Shown here in pieces: positions 1 through 4,866 of a stretch of 6,773 nucleotides of DNA (position 1 is its first letter; every line of letters begins with the position of its first letter). The notes beneath the pieces were generated by a model. It did no database searches. It saw nothing but the letters and a program-made list of their open reading frames with translations, and was not told the DNA's origin. The position numbers and the translations under genes were made by a program. The stretch spans positions 1-6,773 of the forward strand of contig CAJWLY010000084.1 in NCBI GenBank assembly GCA_913043155.1, given 5' to 3'. The DNA is from an uncultured Nitrospinaceae bacterium (GTDB taxonomy: Bacteria; Nitrospinota; Nitrospinia; Nitrospinales; VA-1).

Positions 1-134
1 CGAACACGCACATCCACCGCGCCTTTGACCGCCTTCTCGTAAAAAGCAAGCCCCTGTTTCTCAATGCACAAACTCACTTCAATGGCATCGATGCATTGGA
101 ACGAGGTTGATGGTCCCTGAGCAGATGGTTCCAT
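1..134 (-). CDS. Ferritin-like / rubrerythrin-type protein, N-terminus only
   Basis: This is a partial gene read leftwards; the window keeps its first 44 codons and the rest lies beyond the left edge. The visible protein starts MEPSAQGPS and then forms an amphipathic helix with IDAIEVSLCIEKQG followed by LAFYEKA (about residues 15-35). That alternating pattern, with Glu25 just before a K-x-G and an F-Y-E a few residues later, matches helix A of ferritin-like di-iron proteins, where the equivalent Glu is an iron ligand. Family members include rubrerythrins and small ferritin-family proteins that reduce peroxide or bind iron in the cytoplasm. The metal ligands of the later helices cannot be seen, so activity is not established. 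The ATG at 134-132 is the obvious start; AAGAG about 9 bases upstream is a weak ribosome binding site. The gene is divergent from rnhA. A short unrelated helical protein remains possible because so little is visible. Confidence 0.6.
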   Translation of the reverse strand, partial: MEPSAQGPSTSFQCIDAIEVSLCIEKQGLAFYEKAVKGAVDVRV

Positions 135-251
135 GGGTCGACTCTTAACCAATCCCGGATTCCCGCCGGACACAGGTGGGAAAACAAAGGCAGAAGATTT
201 GATTTAACGTACTTTGCAATCCCTCACGAAGGCTTTCAGGCTACCTTAAAT

Positions 252-271
252 ACCAATCAAAAAGAATTGGT
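252..271. repeat. AT-rich inverted repeat, candidate operator or weak terminator
   Basis: ACCAAT (252-257) and ATTGGT (266-271) are perfect inverted copies separated by 8 bases. The symmetry continues outward as AAA/TTT (248-250 with 273-275) across one mismatch. On the plus strand a T run (271-275) follows the second arm. The site lies in the divergent promoter region, about 120 bases upstream of the ferritin-like gene's start and about 60 bases before the candidate rnhA -10. A protein-binding operator is the simplest reading. A weak terminator is less likely because no plus-strand gene ends nearby. I do not recognise a specific regulator box. Confidence 0.35.
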
Positions 272-331
272 TTTTAAAATACCACAGGGGCACAGAACAA
301 CGGAAACTTTATATCTTCAATAAAAATAATA

Positions 332-340
332 TGTTATATT
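332..340 (+). promoter_or_regulatory. Extended -10 promoter candidate for rnhA
   Basis: TGT directly followed by TATATT (335-340) gives the TG-n extended -10 arrangement with 5 of 6 matches to TATAAT, inside a strongly AT-rich tract. No good -35 is found 16-18 bases upstream, which extended -10 promoters can tolerate. Transcription would start near 347, giving a leader of about 150 bases before rnhA that contains the foldable segment at 363-430. The call is based on motif matching only. Confidence 0.4.
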
Positions 341-362
341 GTATTTCCCTTTACGGGATCTG

Positions 363-430
363 GGGCTGAGTCGGGGCCGGCCGTCAAAACTACGGCATAC
401 ACCTGCTCCGGAAATTGTCCCTATCAGCCC
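363..430 (+). promoter_or_regulatory. Foldable leader segment upstream of rnhA (possible structured RNA)
   Basis: GGGCTGA (363-369) can pair perfectly with TCAGCCC (424-430), closing a 54-base interior. Inside it, GGG (374-376) can pair with CCC (419-421). Further in, either CCGG (377-380) pairs with CCGG (408-411), or GCCGT (380-384) pairs with ACGGC (392-396) around a 7-base loop. The arms nest in the correct order for one long imperfect stem with internal loops. No T-run follows, so it is not an intrinsic terminator. I do not recognise a known riboswitch, 6S, SRP or RNase P RNA signature. It could be a leader regulatory element, a small RNA, or chance pairing in GC-rich DNA. Confidence 0.35.
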
Positions 431-464
431 TCCTGTCATTGGAACCAATAACGCAGGTCGAACC

Positions 465-480
465 GTCCGCAAGAACGGAC
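465..480 (+). other. Small hairpin just upstream of rnhA start
   Basis: GTCCG (465-469) and CGGAC (476-480) form a 5-bp GC-rich stem with the 6-base loop CAAGAA, ending 19 bases before the rnhA ATG. It might influence translation or processing of the leader, but a stem this short is common by chance. Confidence 0.2.
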
Positions 481-499
481 CGGATGATTCAGTGGATGT

Positions 500-934
500 A
501 TGAAAAAAGTCGAGATTTTTACCGACGGCGCCTGCCGGGGAAATCCAGGGCCCGGCGGATACGGAAGTATTATCAGAATCAAGGGAAAGGCGAAAGAGTT
601 CCGGGGTTCGGAAGAGGAAACCACGAACAATATAATGGAACTTACCGCCGCCATTGTGGCGCTCAACCAGCTCAAAGAACCCTGTGAGGTTGTGTTAACC
701 TCAGACTCCCAGTACCTGGTCAAGGGAATGACGGAATGGATCAACAGCTGGATTCGCAAGGGCTGGATCAACTCTAGCAAACAGCCGGTAAAGAACAAGG
801 AGCTTTGGGTAGAGCTCGAGCGACTTAACCGGCAACATAAAATTTCCTGGGTCTGGATTCGCGGTCACTCTGGACATGCGGAAAACGAGCAGTGCGATCG
901 CTTAGCCAACCAGGCTATCGACGAAATGCAGTAA
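500..934 (+). CDS. rnhA: Ribonuclease HI
   Basis: This encodes a 144-residue ribonuclease HI, a cytoplasmic enzyme that cuts the RNA strand of RNA-DNA hybrids and so removes R-loops and primer remnants. The length is close to the family's usual ~150 residues. The complete active site is visible: Asp9 in FTDGACRGNPGPGG, Glu47 in NIMELTAA, Asp69 in TSDSQY, and Asp133 in QCDRLANQAI, with the flexible-loop His123 in RGHSGH. The central KGMTEWINSWIRKGW stretch (about 75-89) matches the basic-protrusion 'handle' region of the long bacterial form. The ATG at 500 gives an N-terminus starting right at the first strand; GGA at 494-496 is only a weak and very close Shine-Dalgarno, so initiation may be inefficient. 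The gene is followed 14 bases later by the mltA-like gene, suggesting co-transcription. Identification is secure. Confidence 0.97.
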   Translation: MKKVEIFTDGACRGNPGPGGYGSIIRIKGKAKEFRGSEEETTNNIMELTAAIVALNQLKEPCEVVLTSDSQYLVKGMTEWINSWIRKGWINSSKQPVKNKELWVELERLNRQHKISWVWIRGHSGHAENEQCDRLANQAIDEMQ

Positions 935-948
935 CGAGATAGAATAGC

Positions 949-2334
949 ATGCAGATCCGAGTCAACCTGATGCGAGATTATCCGCCTAAACGGTCCGACT
1001 ACCGGGCCGTTGTTCTGGCAATTGCGCTGACGGTTCCCCTGATTTTCAATTCCTGCTCGATTTTCACGCCTAGACCTGACGACACAAGCTCCAAGGATTC
1101 GGATCAGATCTACCAGTCGCAACGCGCCAAACGTCCAGACCTTTCGGCTCCGCCTGACCACCCTCCGTTCTGGTATTGGGAGCGAGGGACTCATCCGAAA
1201 AACCTGCCGCCGGAAGGTTCAACAACCAACCAATCCTTCCTCAAGTCCAAAGCCCTTCAGCCGAAAATTTTTCTCGACGATATGGATCCGGACTCTCTAC
1301 GAAACGCGGTCCGCAACCAGTTGCTGGCAATGGCATCGACCGATCCGTCAAAAGCCGAGCGCCTGGGCGAACTGATGGTGACTCGAAACTGGCTGGAGGA
1401 AACCCTGAAATCGTTTTTAAAACTCATCGACGAAAACCTGCCGCCGGAAGAATTTAGCCGTCGCCTTCGTGATGAATATGTCGTGCACCGTGTGGGTAAT
1501 GGAAAAAGTAAGAAGGTGCTTTTCACCGGATACTACGCCCCGATTCTTGAGGCCAGCCGAGTGCGCACTGAGGAGTACCGTTATCCGCTTTACCAACTGC
1601 CGGACACATCCCAACCAATCCAGTTCATCGGACACAGAGCGGGTTACGAGGTGCTCGAATCGTCTTCACCCAACGCACGTGAATGGCGTCAATACACCCG
1701 CGGACAGATCGACGGCGAAGGAATCCTTGAAGGGCATGGACTGGAAATCGCTTGGCTGAGGGACGACGTTGACCGTTTTTTTCTGCACGTTCAAGGCTCC
1801 GGCCTGCTCCGGTATCTGGACGGATCCACGCAGGGAGTACACTTTGCAGGTGCCAACAACTATAAATACGGCGGACTCGGCAGGCGCATGATAGAGGATG
1901 GTGTGATCGAATTGGGACAGGGGTCGATGCAGGGAATTAAAAAATATTTTCGTGAACATCCCGAGGATATTCCAAAATATTTTTTTCAAAATAAACGTTA
2001 TATCTTCTTTTCACTGGTAGACGACGGGGGGCCTCGCGGTTCAGGTGGTGGAGAGCTGGTGGGAGGGCGCTCTATAGCCACCGACAAAACGATTTATCCT
2101 GCCGGTGGAGTCGCCTATGTTCAGCTTCGTAAACCCATTCTGGATGAGAACAACAATATCACGCGATGGGAGAAGTTTTCCCGATTCGTGATCGACCAGG
2201 ACACTGGAAACGCGATCCGAGGAGCCGGGCGGGCAGACTTCTACTTCGGCATGGGGGATCGCGCCGGCGCAAAAGCGGGGCACTACTACGAGCGAGGCAA
2301 GGTCTACTACCTGATCAAGAGAATAACCAACTAG
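949..2334 (+). CDS. mltA: MltA-family membrane-bound lytic murein transglycosylase (lipoprotein)
   Basis: This encodes a 461-residue lytic transglycosylase that would cleave the MurNAc-GlcNAc bond of peptidoglycan, forming 1,6-anhydro-MurNAc ends. The N-terminus has basic residues, a hydrophobic stretch (about 20-33) and Cys36 in LIFNSC, a slightly degenerate lipobox. This predicts a lipoprotein, probably at the outer membrane. Low-complexity polar sequence follows to about 100. The MltA domain spans about 190-350: FTGYYAPILEASR (192-204), GHGLEIAWLRDD (262-273) and FLHVQGSG (278-285). The C-terminal 3D domain (about 370-458) contains GGRSIATDKTIYPAGG and GRADFYFGMG; Asp430 there aligns with the catalytic Asp of E. 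coli MltA. ATG 949 is used, but an in-frame ATG at 970 would give a more typical signal peptide; neither has a strong ribosome binding site. It is longer than E. coli MltA (365 residues), mainly from the linker after the signal. Confidence 0.93.
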   Translation: MQIRVNLMRDYPPKRSDYRAVVLAIALTVPLIFNSCSIFTPRPDDTSSKDSDQIYQSQRAKRPDLSAPPDHPPFWYWERGTHPKNLPPEGSTTNQSFLKSKALQPKIFLDDMDPDSLRNAVRNQLLAMASTDPSKAERLGELMVTRNWLEETLKSFLKLIDENLPPEEFSRRLRDEYVVHRVGNGKSKKVLFTGYYAPILEASRVRTEEYRYPLYQLPDTSQPIQFIGHRAGYEVLESSSPNAREWRQYTRGQIDGEGILEGHGLEIAWLRDDVDRFFLHVQGSGLLRYLDGSTQGVHFAGANNYKYGGLGRRMIEDGVIELGQGSMQGIKKYFREHPEDIPKYFFQNKRYIFFSLVDDGGPRGSGGGELVGGRSIATDKTIYPAGGVAYVQLRKPILDENNNITRWEKFSRFVIDQDTGNAIRGAGRADFYFGMGDRAGAKAGHYYERGKVYYLIKRITN

Positions 2335-2349
2335 CAAGTTAAAAAAAGC

Positions 2350-2367
2350 TTTATTAGAACAAATAAA
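2350..2367. terminator. Weak AT-only hairpin between convergent genes
   Basis: TTTATT (2350-2355) can pair with AATAAA (2362-2367) around a 6-base loop, in the 48-base gap between the convergent mltA and pcm stop codons. A run of A precedes it (2340-2347), which reads as a T-run downstream of the hairpin on the minus strand, where it would serve pcm. The stem has no G-C pairs, so its stability is doubtful. No better terminator is visible in this gap. Confidence 0.25.
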
Positions 2368-2382
2368 ATGAGGTTTCCCTAG

Positions 2383-3066
2383 TTACTCATTGGTTTGTTC
2401 TTCCTCTGGCCAACCAAATTTACCAATGAGCGGCACAAACTTACATCTTCCGATTTCACGCCGGACCAAGCGATCTCCGCTTTTATTGAACACGACAAGA
2501 GCTTGATCTTCCTTGCCGCCCACTGGTGCAATCAGACGTCCTCGGTCGGATAGCTGCTCCAACAACGCCGAGGGAACTTCCGGGGTTGACGCGGTTACAA
2601 GAATCGCATCGAAAGGCGACTGGTCACGCCAACCATAGGTGCCATCGAAGACCTTGAATACAATGTTTGCATACCCCAATTGGGCCAGCAATTCCTTCGA
2701 CTTTCGGGCAATGGGCTTGACCCGTTCAATCGTGAACACCTGCGCAGCCAACTCGGCCATAATGGCCGTCTGATAACCTGATCCGGTACCAATCTCTAGC
2801 ACCCGCTCCTCACCCTTCAGTTGAAGGGTCTGGGTCATCAACGCCACGATGTAGGGTTGTGAAATCGTCTGATTCTCGCCGATAGGCAGAGGACAGTCAC
2901 CATAAGCACGGTGCTGAAGGGAAGAGTTTACGAAAAGGTGGCGCGGTACGCGGCTCATAGCCTCCATCACCGCAAGGTCCTTGATGCCCCGATTCACCAG
3001 CTGTTCTTCGATCATTTTGCGCCTTTGTCCGGCGTACGCCTGTATGACCTGTTCCGTTAATTGCAT
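2383..3066 (-). CDS. pcm: Protein-L-isoaspartate O-methyltransferase
   Basis: This cytosolic repair enzyme transfers a methyl group from S-adenosylmethionine to L-isoaspartyl residues in aged proteins, starting their return to aspartate. From the ATG at 3066-3064 the product is 227 residues, close to the usual 210-220. Signatures in order: PRHLFV (41-46), PIGENQTISQPYIVA (61-75), the SAM-binding motif VLEIGTGSGYQTA (89-101), acidic FTIER (111-115), FDAILVTAS (152-160), and the C-terminal RCKFVPLIGKFGW (207-219). The frame stays open to an ATG at 3129, but that extension starts beside a poly-C run and looks unlike the family. AGGAG sits 10 bases before the 3066 start, so I chose that one. The gene lies 96 bases downstream of a small hypothetical gene on the same strand and converges on mltA. 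It is not beside surE, its common partner in proteobacteria, at least within this window. Confidence 0.96.
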   Translation of the reverse strand: MQLTEQVIQAYAGQRRKMIEEQLVNRGIKDLAVMEAMSRVPRHLFVNSSLQHRAYGDCPLPIGENQTISQPYIVALMTQTLQLKGEERVLEIGTGSGYQTAIMAELAAQVFTIERVKPIARKSKELLAQLGYANIVFKVFDGTYGWRDQSPFDAILVTASTPEVPSALLEQLSDRGRLIAPVGGKEDQALVVFNKSGDRLVRREIGRCKFVPLIGKFGWPEEEQTNE

Positions 3067-3076
3067 TGGGAACAGT

Positions 3077-3081
3077 CTCCT
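3077..3081 (-). promoter_or_regulatory. Ribosome binding site that decides the pcm start
   Basis: On the minus strand AGGAG lies 10 bases upstream of the ATG at 3066-3064, within GAGAGGAGA. It is the best Shine-Dalgarno match near any pcm start candidate and supports the 227-residue form over the longer open frame. Confidence 0.75.
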
Positions 3082-3114
3082 CTCATCAGAACTGGCAAGT
3101 GGTATTGCGTAATT

Positions 3115-3124
3115 GGGGGGGGGG
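3115..3124. repeat. Homopolymer run of ten G (C on the coding strand) upstream of pcm
   Basis: Ten consecutive G residues on the plus strand, read as ten C on the strand that encodes pcm. The run lies in the 96-base gap between the small hypothetical gene and pcm, 48 bases before the pcm ATG. Runs of this length are prone to slippage during replication and also to sequencing or assembly error. Here it lies outside the chosen coding frame, so a length change would alter spacing rather than reading frame. Confidence 0.9.
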
Positions 3125-3162
3125 ACCAAGCAGAGAAAACAATCGGGAAAGGTGAAAAAGTT

Positions 3163-3489
3163 TTAGTGCAAAAAATAGGACACCCTTTTCATGTTGCCAC
3201 CGCCCGTTTTAACTCCGAATTGCCGAGCAAGACTGCTCCCTCCGAAATTTTCTATGACGGATTTTGCTTTTCGGGGATTCTGGTAAAAAACGAGGTCCCA
3301 GCTATCCTGACCCTCTTCATATTTCAGAAGGTAGATATTGTCGTCGTCGGCCTCGACCTTGAAATAGACCGCACCTTCACCATACCAGCGGTCCATCACC
3401 TCTTTTATCTTGTACTGGCGGTCGTGCAACCGAAAAGCATGGGGTCGTTCGTCTCTTTTATGTCCTGAGTAACCGTCAACCTTGAGCAT
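3163..3489 (-). CDS. Conserved-looking small protein of unknown function (108 residues)
   Basis: I cannot assign a function. The 108-residue product has no signal peptide or membrane segment and should be cytosolic. The N-terminus GYSGHKRDERPHAF (6-19) leads into a compact, aromatic-rich core, KEVMDRWYGEGAVYF (29-43), then KVEADDDNIYLLKYEEG (44-60) and WDLVFY (64-69). This looks like a small all-beta or alpha/beta fold, and resembles small hypothetical proteins I associate with environmental proteobacteria; that memory is unverified. The tail from about 71 on is basic and probably disordered. ATG 3489 is the first start after an in-frame stop. A Shine-Dalgarno is not well placed (AAGGT lies about 17 bases away), and a promoter-like pair sits directly on the start, so the message could be leaderless. 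It is probably co-transcribed with pcm. Confidence 0.75.
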   Translation of the reverse strand: MLKVDGYSGHKRDERPHAFRLHDRQYKIKEVMDRWYGEGAVYFKVEADDDNIYLLKYEEGQDSWDLVFYQNPRKAKSVIENFGGSSLARQFGVKTGGGNMKRVSYFLH

Positions 3490-3495
3490 GCGTGC

Positions 3496-3524
3496 ATGTT
3501 ATGACGTTACCTTTTAAAAGTAAA
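3496..3524 (-). promoter_or_regulatory. Promoter-like pair abutting the start of the 108-residue gene
   Basis: On the minus strand, TTTACT (3524-3519; 4 of 6 to TTGACA) and TAACAT (3501-3496; 4 of 6 to TATAAT) are separated by exactly 17 bases. Transcription would begin about 7 bases after the -10, essentially at the ATG (3489), which implies a leaderless message. The missing close Shine-Dalgarno fits this. The match is moderate and could be chance in this AT-rich spacer. Confidence 0.3.
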
Positions 3525-3624
3525 CATCTTTTTAGCTGTGCAAACACCTTGTTCCTATAACCCCTAACTCTTTTAGAAATAAAGCTTCATTAAATGCTAT
3601 AAGGGATGGGCACGCACCTCCTTT

Positions 3625-3634
3625 TTCGGCCGAA
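3625..3634. other. Perfect 10-bp palindrome upstream of the M28 peptidase gene
   Basis: TTCGGCCGAA is fully self-complementary and lies 39 bases before the peptidase start, in the 184-base divergent spacer (3490-3673). About 20 bases upstream is TATAAG (3598-3603), a plausible -10 for the plus-strand gene although no good -35 accompanies it. The palindrome could be a repressor site just downstream of that start point. It is short enough to occur by chance. Confidence 0.25.
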
Positions 3635-3673
3635 GAATTTGCCCTGCGGCGAACCTGAAACCTTCAGATTTTT

Positions 3674-4534
3674 ATGCTTAAGTCGGGCATCACCCGCGTC
3701 GAAAACCACCTTCACGCCCTAATCGGCGAAAGAAACCTGAACACCTCTCCGGAGTGGCTACAACAATGTGCCGACTACATTGCAAACCGGTTTCGTGATA
3801 GCCAGCTGGCGGTCCGTAAGGAGGTGGTTCCCTTCGACACCAGATCATCCGACAATATTCTGGGACGGAAGGAGGGTTCCGACCAAAGGAGTAATCCATT
3901 TGTCCTCGCCGCGCATTACGATACCGTCGAAGGATCGCCCGGAGCCGATGACAACGCGAGTGCCGTCGCCGTCCTGCTGGAAGCCGCCCACTGTCTGCAA
4001 TCAGTACCGCTTCGGATACCCCTGATCTTTGCCGCTTTCTCGCTGGAGGAATCCGGGTTCGTGGGAAGCTATCACCACATTGCCGAAGCGGGAAAACGGA
4101 ACGAAGGGTTCTACGGTATGATCTCGCTGGAAATGGTGGGGTACCGGGACTGCCGGTCCGGATCCCAAAGTTACCCTGTTTATGTGGATTCGTCCCGCTT
4201 CCCGGATACGGGGGATTTTCTCGCTGTGATCGGTAATGAGCCATCGGCAAAACTGACTAATGCGGTCGCACACGGCATGCGTAACGCGGCGCCTACCCTG
4301 CCGATCGAGCAACTCATCGTACCTGGGCGCGGTGACGAATTCACCGAAGTGCGTTTAAGTGACCACTCCCCCTTCTGGGAACACGGTATCCCAGCTGTCA
4401 TGATCACAGACACAGCGTTTTTCAGAAATCCCAATTACCATCAGGCCTCGGACACGTTGGACACGCTTGATCTGGAATTCATTTGCGATACCGTCCAGGC
4501 GGTAACCGGATTTCTAAAACGTTATCTATCCTGA
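3674..4534 (+). CDS. M28-family zinc peptidase (aminopeptidase-like)
   Basis: This encodes a 286-residue M28-family metallopeptidase, co-catalytic zinc enzymes that usually remove N-terminal amino acids from peptides. All expected ligands are visible: His81 and Asp83 in AAHYDTV, the bridging Asp93 in GADDNASAVA, the general base Glu125 with ligand Glu126 in SLEESGF, Glu153 in SLEMVGY, and His256 in NPNYHQASD. DHSPFWEHGIPAVMITDT (230-247) is the typical block preceding the last ligand. There is no signal peptide or accessory PA domain, so this is a minimal and probably cytosolic form, whereas many M28 enzymes are exported. Substrate cannot be told from sequence; glutaminyl cyclase-like relatives share this fold. 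ATG 3674 follows an in-frame stop closely and has a poor ribosome binding site. The gene is divergent from the small hypothetical gene and appears monocistronic. Confidence 0.92.
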   Translation: MLKSGITRVENHLHALIGERNLNTSPEWLQQCADYIANRFRDSQLAVRKEVVPFDTRSSDNILGRKEGSDQRSNPFVLAAHYDTVEGSPGADDNASAVAVLLEAAHCLQSVPLRIPLIFAAFSLEESGFVGSYHHIAEAGKRNEGFYGMISLEMVGYRDCRSGSQSYPVYVDSSRFPDTGDFLAVIGNEPSAKLTNAVAHGMRNAAPTLPIEQLIVPGRGDEFTEVRLSDHSPFWEHGIPAVMITDTAFFRNPNYHQASDTLDTLDLEFICDTVQAVTGFLKRYLS

Positions 4535-4556
4535 CAAAAAAGATGACAGATGACCC

Positions 4557-4580
4557 CCCACGACCAGAAATGGGTCGGGG
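4557..4580. repeat. Compact GC-rich hairpin, possible REP-like element
   Basis: CGACC (4561-4565) pairs with GGTCG (4573-4577), and CCC (4557-4559) with GGG (4578-4580) across one bulged A, around a 7-base loop AGAAATG. It starts 23 bases after the peptidase stop codon. No T-run follows, so it is not a standard intrinsic terminator. A short GC-rich hairpin with a bulge outside genes resembles REP elements, and the flanking GGTCGGGGACACC resembles sequence I associate with IS200-like REP transposase loci. Both are inference, since only one copy is visible here. Confidence 0.4.
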
Positions 4581-4808
4581 ACACCTTATGGAGGAGCGTG
4601 GGGAGCACGGGCCAACGAAAAACAGGAGCAATGCGGATACATTTTCATCAACTTCAACGGCATGGATGCAGGCTGTCCAGAAGGTCTAGCTCACCCACCA
4701 ACAGTCCTATCTTCCTCACTACATCATCCACCCTCTATTACGACCTCGCCTCACTTAATGAGAAGTTTTCTACTCAAGCGCGTTCAAGTAAGGCATATTG
4801 ACATTGCG

Positions 4809-4837
4809 TAGACGGTTTGTTAGCGTGATCGTATTAT
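4809..4837 (+). promoter_or_regulatory. Sigma-70-like promoter for hflK-hflC
   Basis: TAGACG (4809-4814; 4 of 6 to TTGACA) and TATTAT (4832-4837; 5 of 6 to TATAAT) are separated by exactly 17 bases. Transcription would start near 4844, giving a short leader that includes GGGA (4857-4860) as ribosome binding site ahead of the ATG at 4867. A perfect TTGACA lies just upstream (4798-4803), but its -10 partner at 17 bases (TAGCGT) is poor; it could be a second promoter. No heat-shock-type promoter was seen. Confidence 0.5.
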
Positions 4838-4866
4838 CTTATTTTTTATAACTACTGGGAAAATAG

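Larger units (their letters stand above)
135..499. other. Gene-free divergent spacer between the ferritin-like gene and rnhA
   Basis: No convincing protein-coding gene lies in these 365 bases. The reading frame opening at 415 overlaps rnhA out of frame and has no recognisable content. The left part (about 180-345) is AT-rich and should hold promoters for both divergent genes. The right part (about 355-499) is GC-richer and foldable, as expected for a transcribed leader of rnhA. The individual elements are listed separately. Confidence 0.7.
4535..4866. other. Gene-free spacer between the peptidase gene and hflK
   Basis: These 332 bases hold no gene I can support. All three plus-strand frames are open over about 4554-4680, but none combines a start, a ribosome binding site and a recognisable protein; the products are Ser/Thr/Pro- or Arg-rich in an uncharacteristic way. 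The left end has a tandem GATGACA/GATGACC and a GC-rich hairpin; the right end has the hflK promoter. The middle could be decayed sequence or a non-coding RNA. I see no T-run terminator for the peptidase gene. Confidence 0.6.

Noticed and set aside
436..798. Minus-strand open frame of 120 codons across rnhA
   Set aside because: It lies antisense to an intact, motif-complete RNase HI gene, and its product has no recognisable family features.
3067..3129. Extended pcm start at 3129, 21 codons longer
   Set aside because: The added residues come from DNA next to the poly-C run and are not family-like; the ATG at 3066 has a good ribosome binding site.
3061..3468. Plus-strand open frame of 135 codons opposite the small gene and the pcm start
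   Set aside because: It overlaps both minus-strand genes, and its hydrophobic product is a by-product of their codon pattern; pcm and its ribosome binding site are much stronger.
3690..4250. Minus-strand open frame of 186 codons antisense to the M28 peptidase
   Set aside because: It is Arg/Pro/Gly-rich, typical of antisense reading of a GC-balanced gene, while the plus-strand gene has every catalytic residue.
4557..4580. Intrinsic terminator for the peptidase gene
   Set aside because: The hairpin is stable enough, but ACACCTTATGG follows it instead of a T-run, and on the minus strand the T-run is too far away.
4483..4689. Open frame of 68 codons overlapping the end of the peptidase gene
   Set aside because: It has no ribosome binding site, starts inside another gene and has a low-complexity product with no recognisable motif.
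4550..4801. Open frame of 83 codons before hflK
   Set aside because: It begins within the GC-rich hairpin region, has no Shine-Dalgarno and gives an Arg/Ser-rich product unlike any family I know; it is noted in the spacer entry instead.
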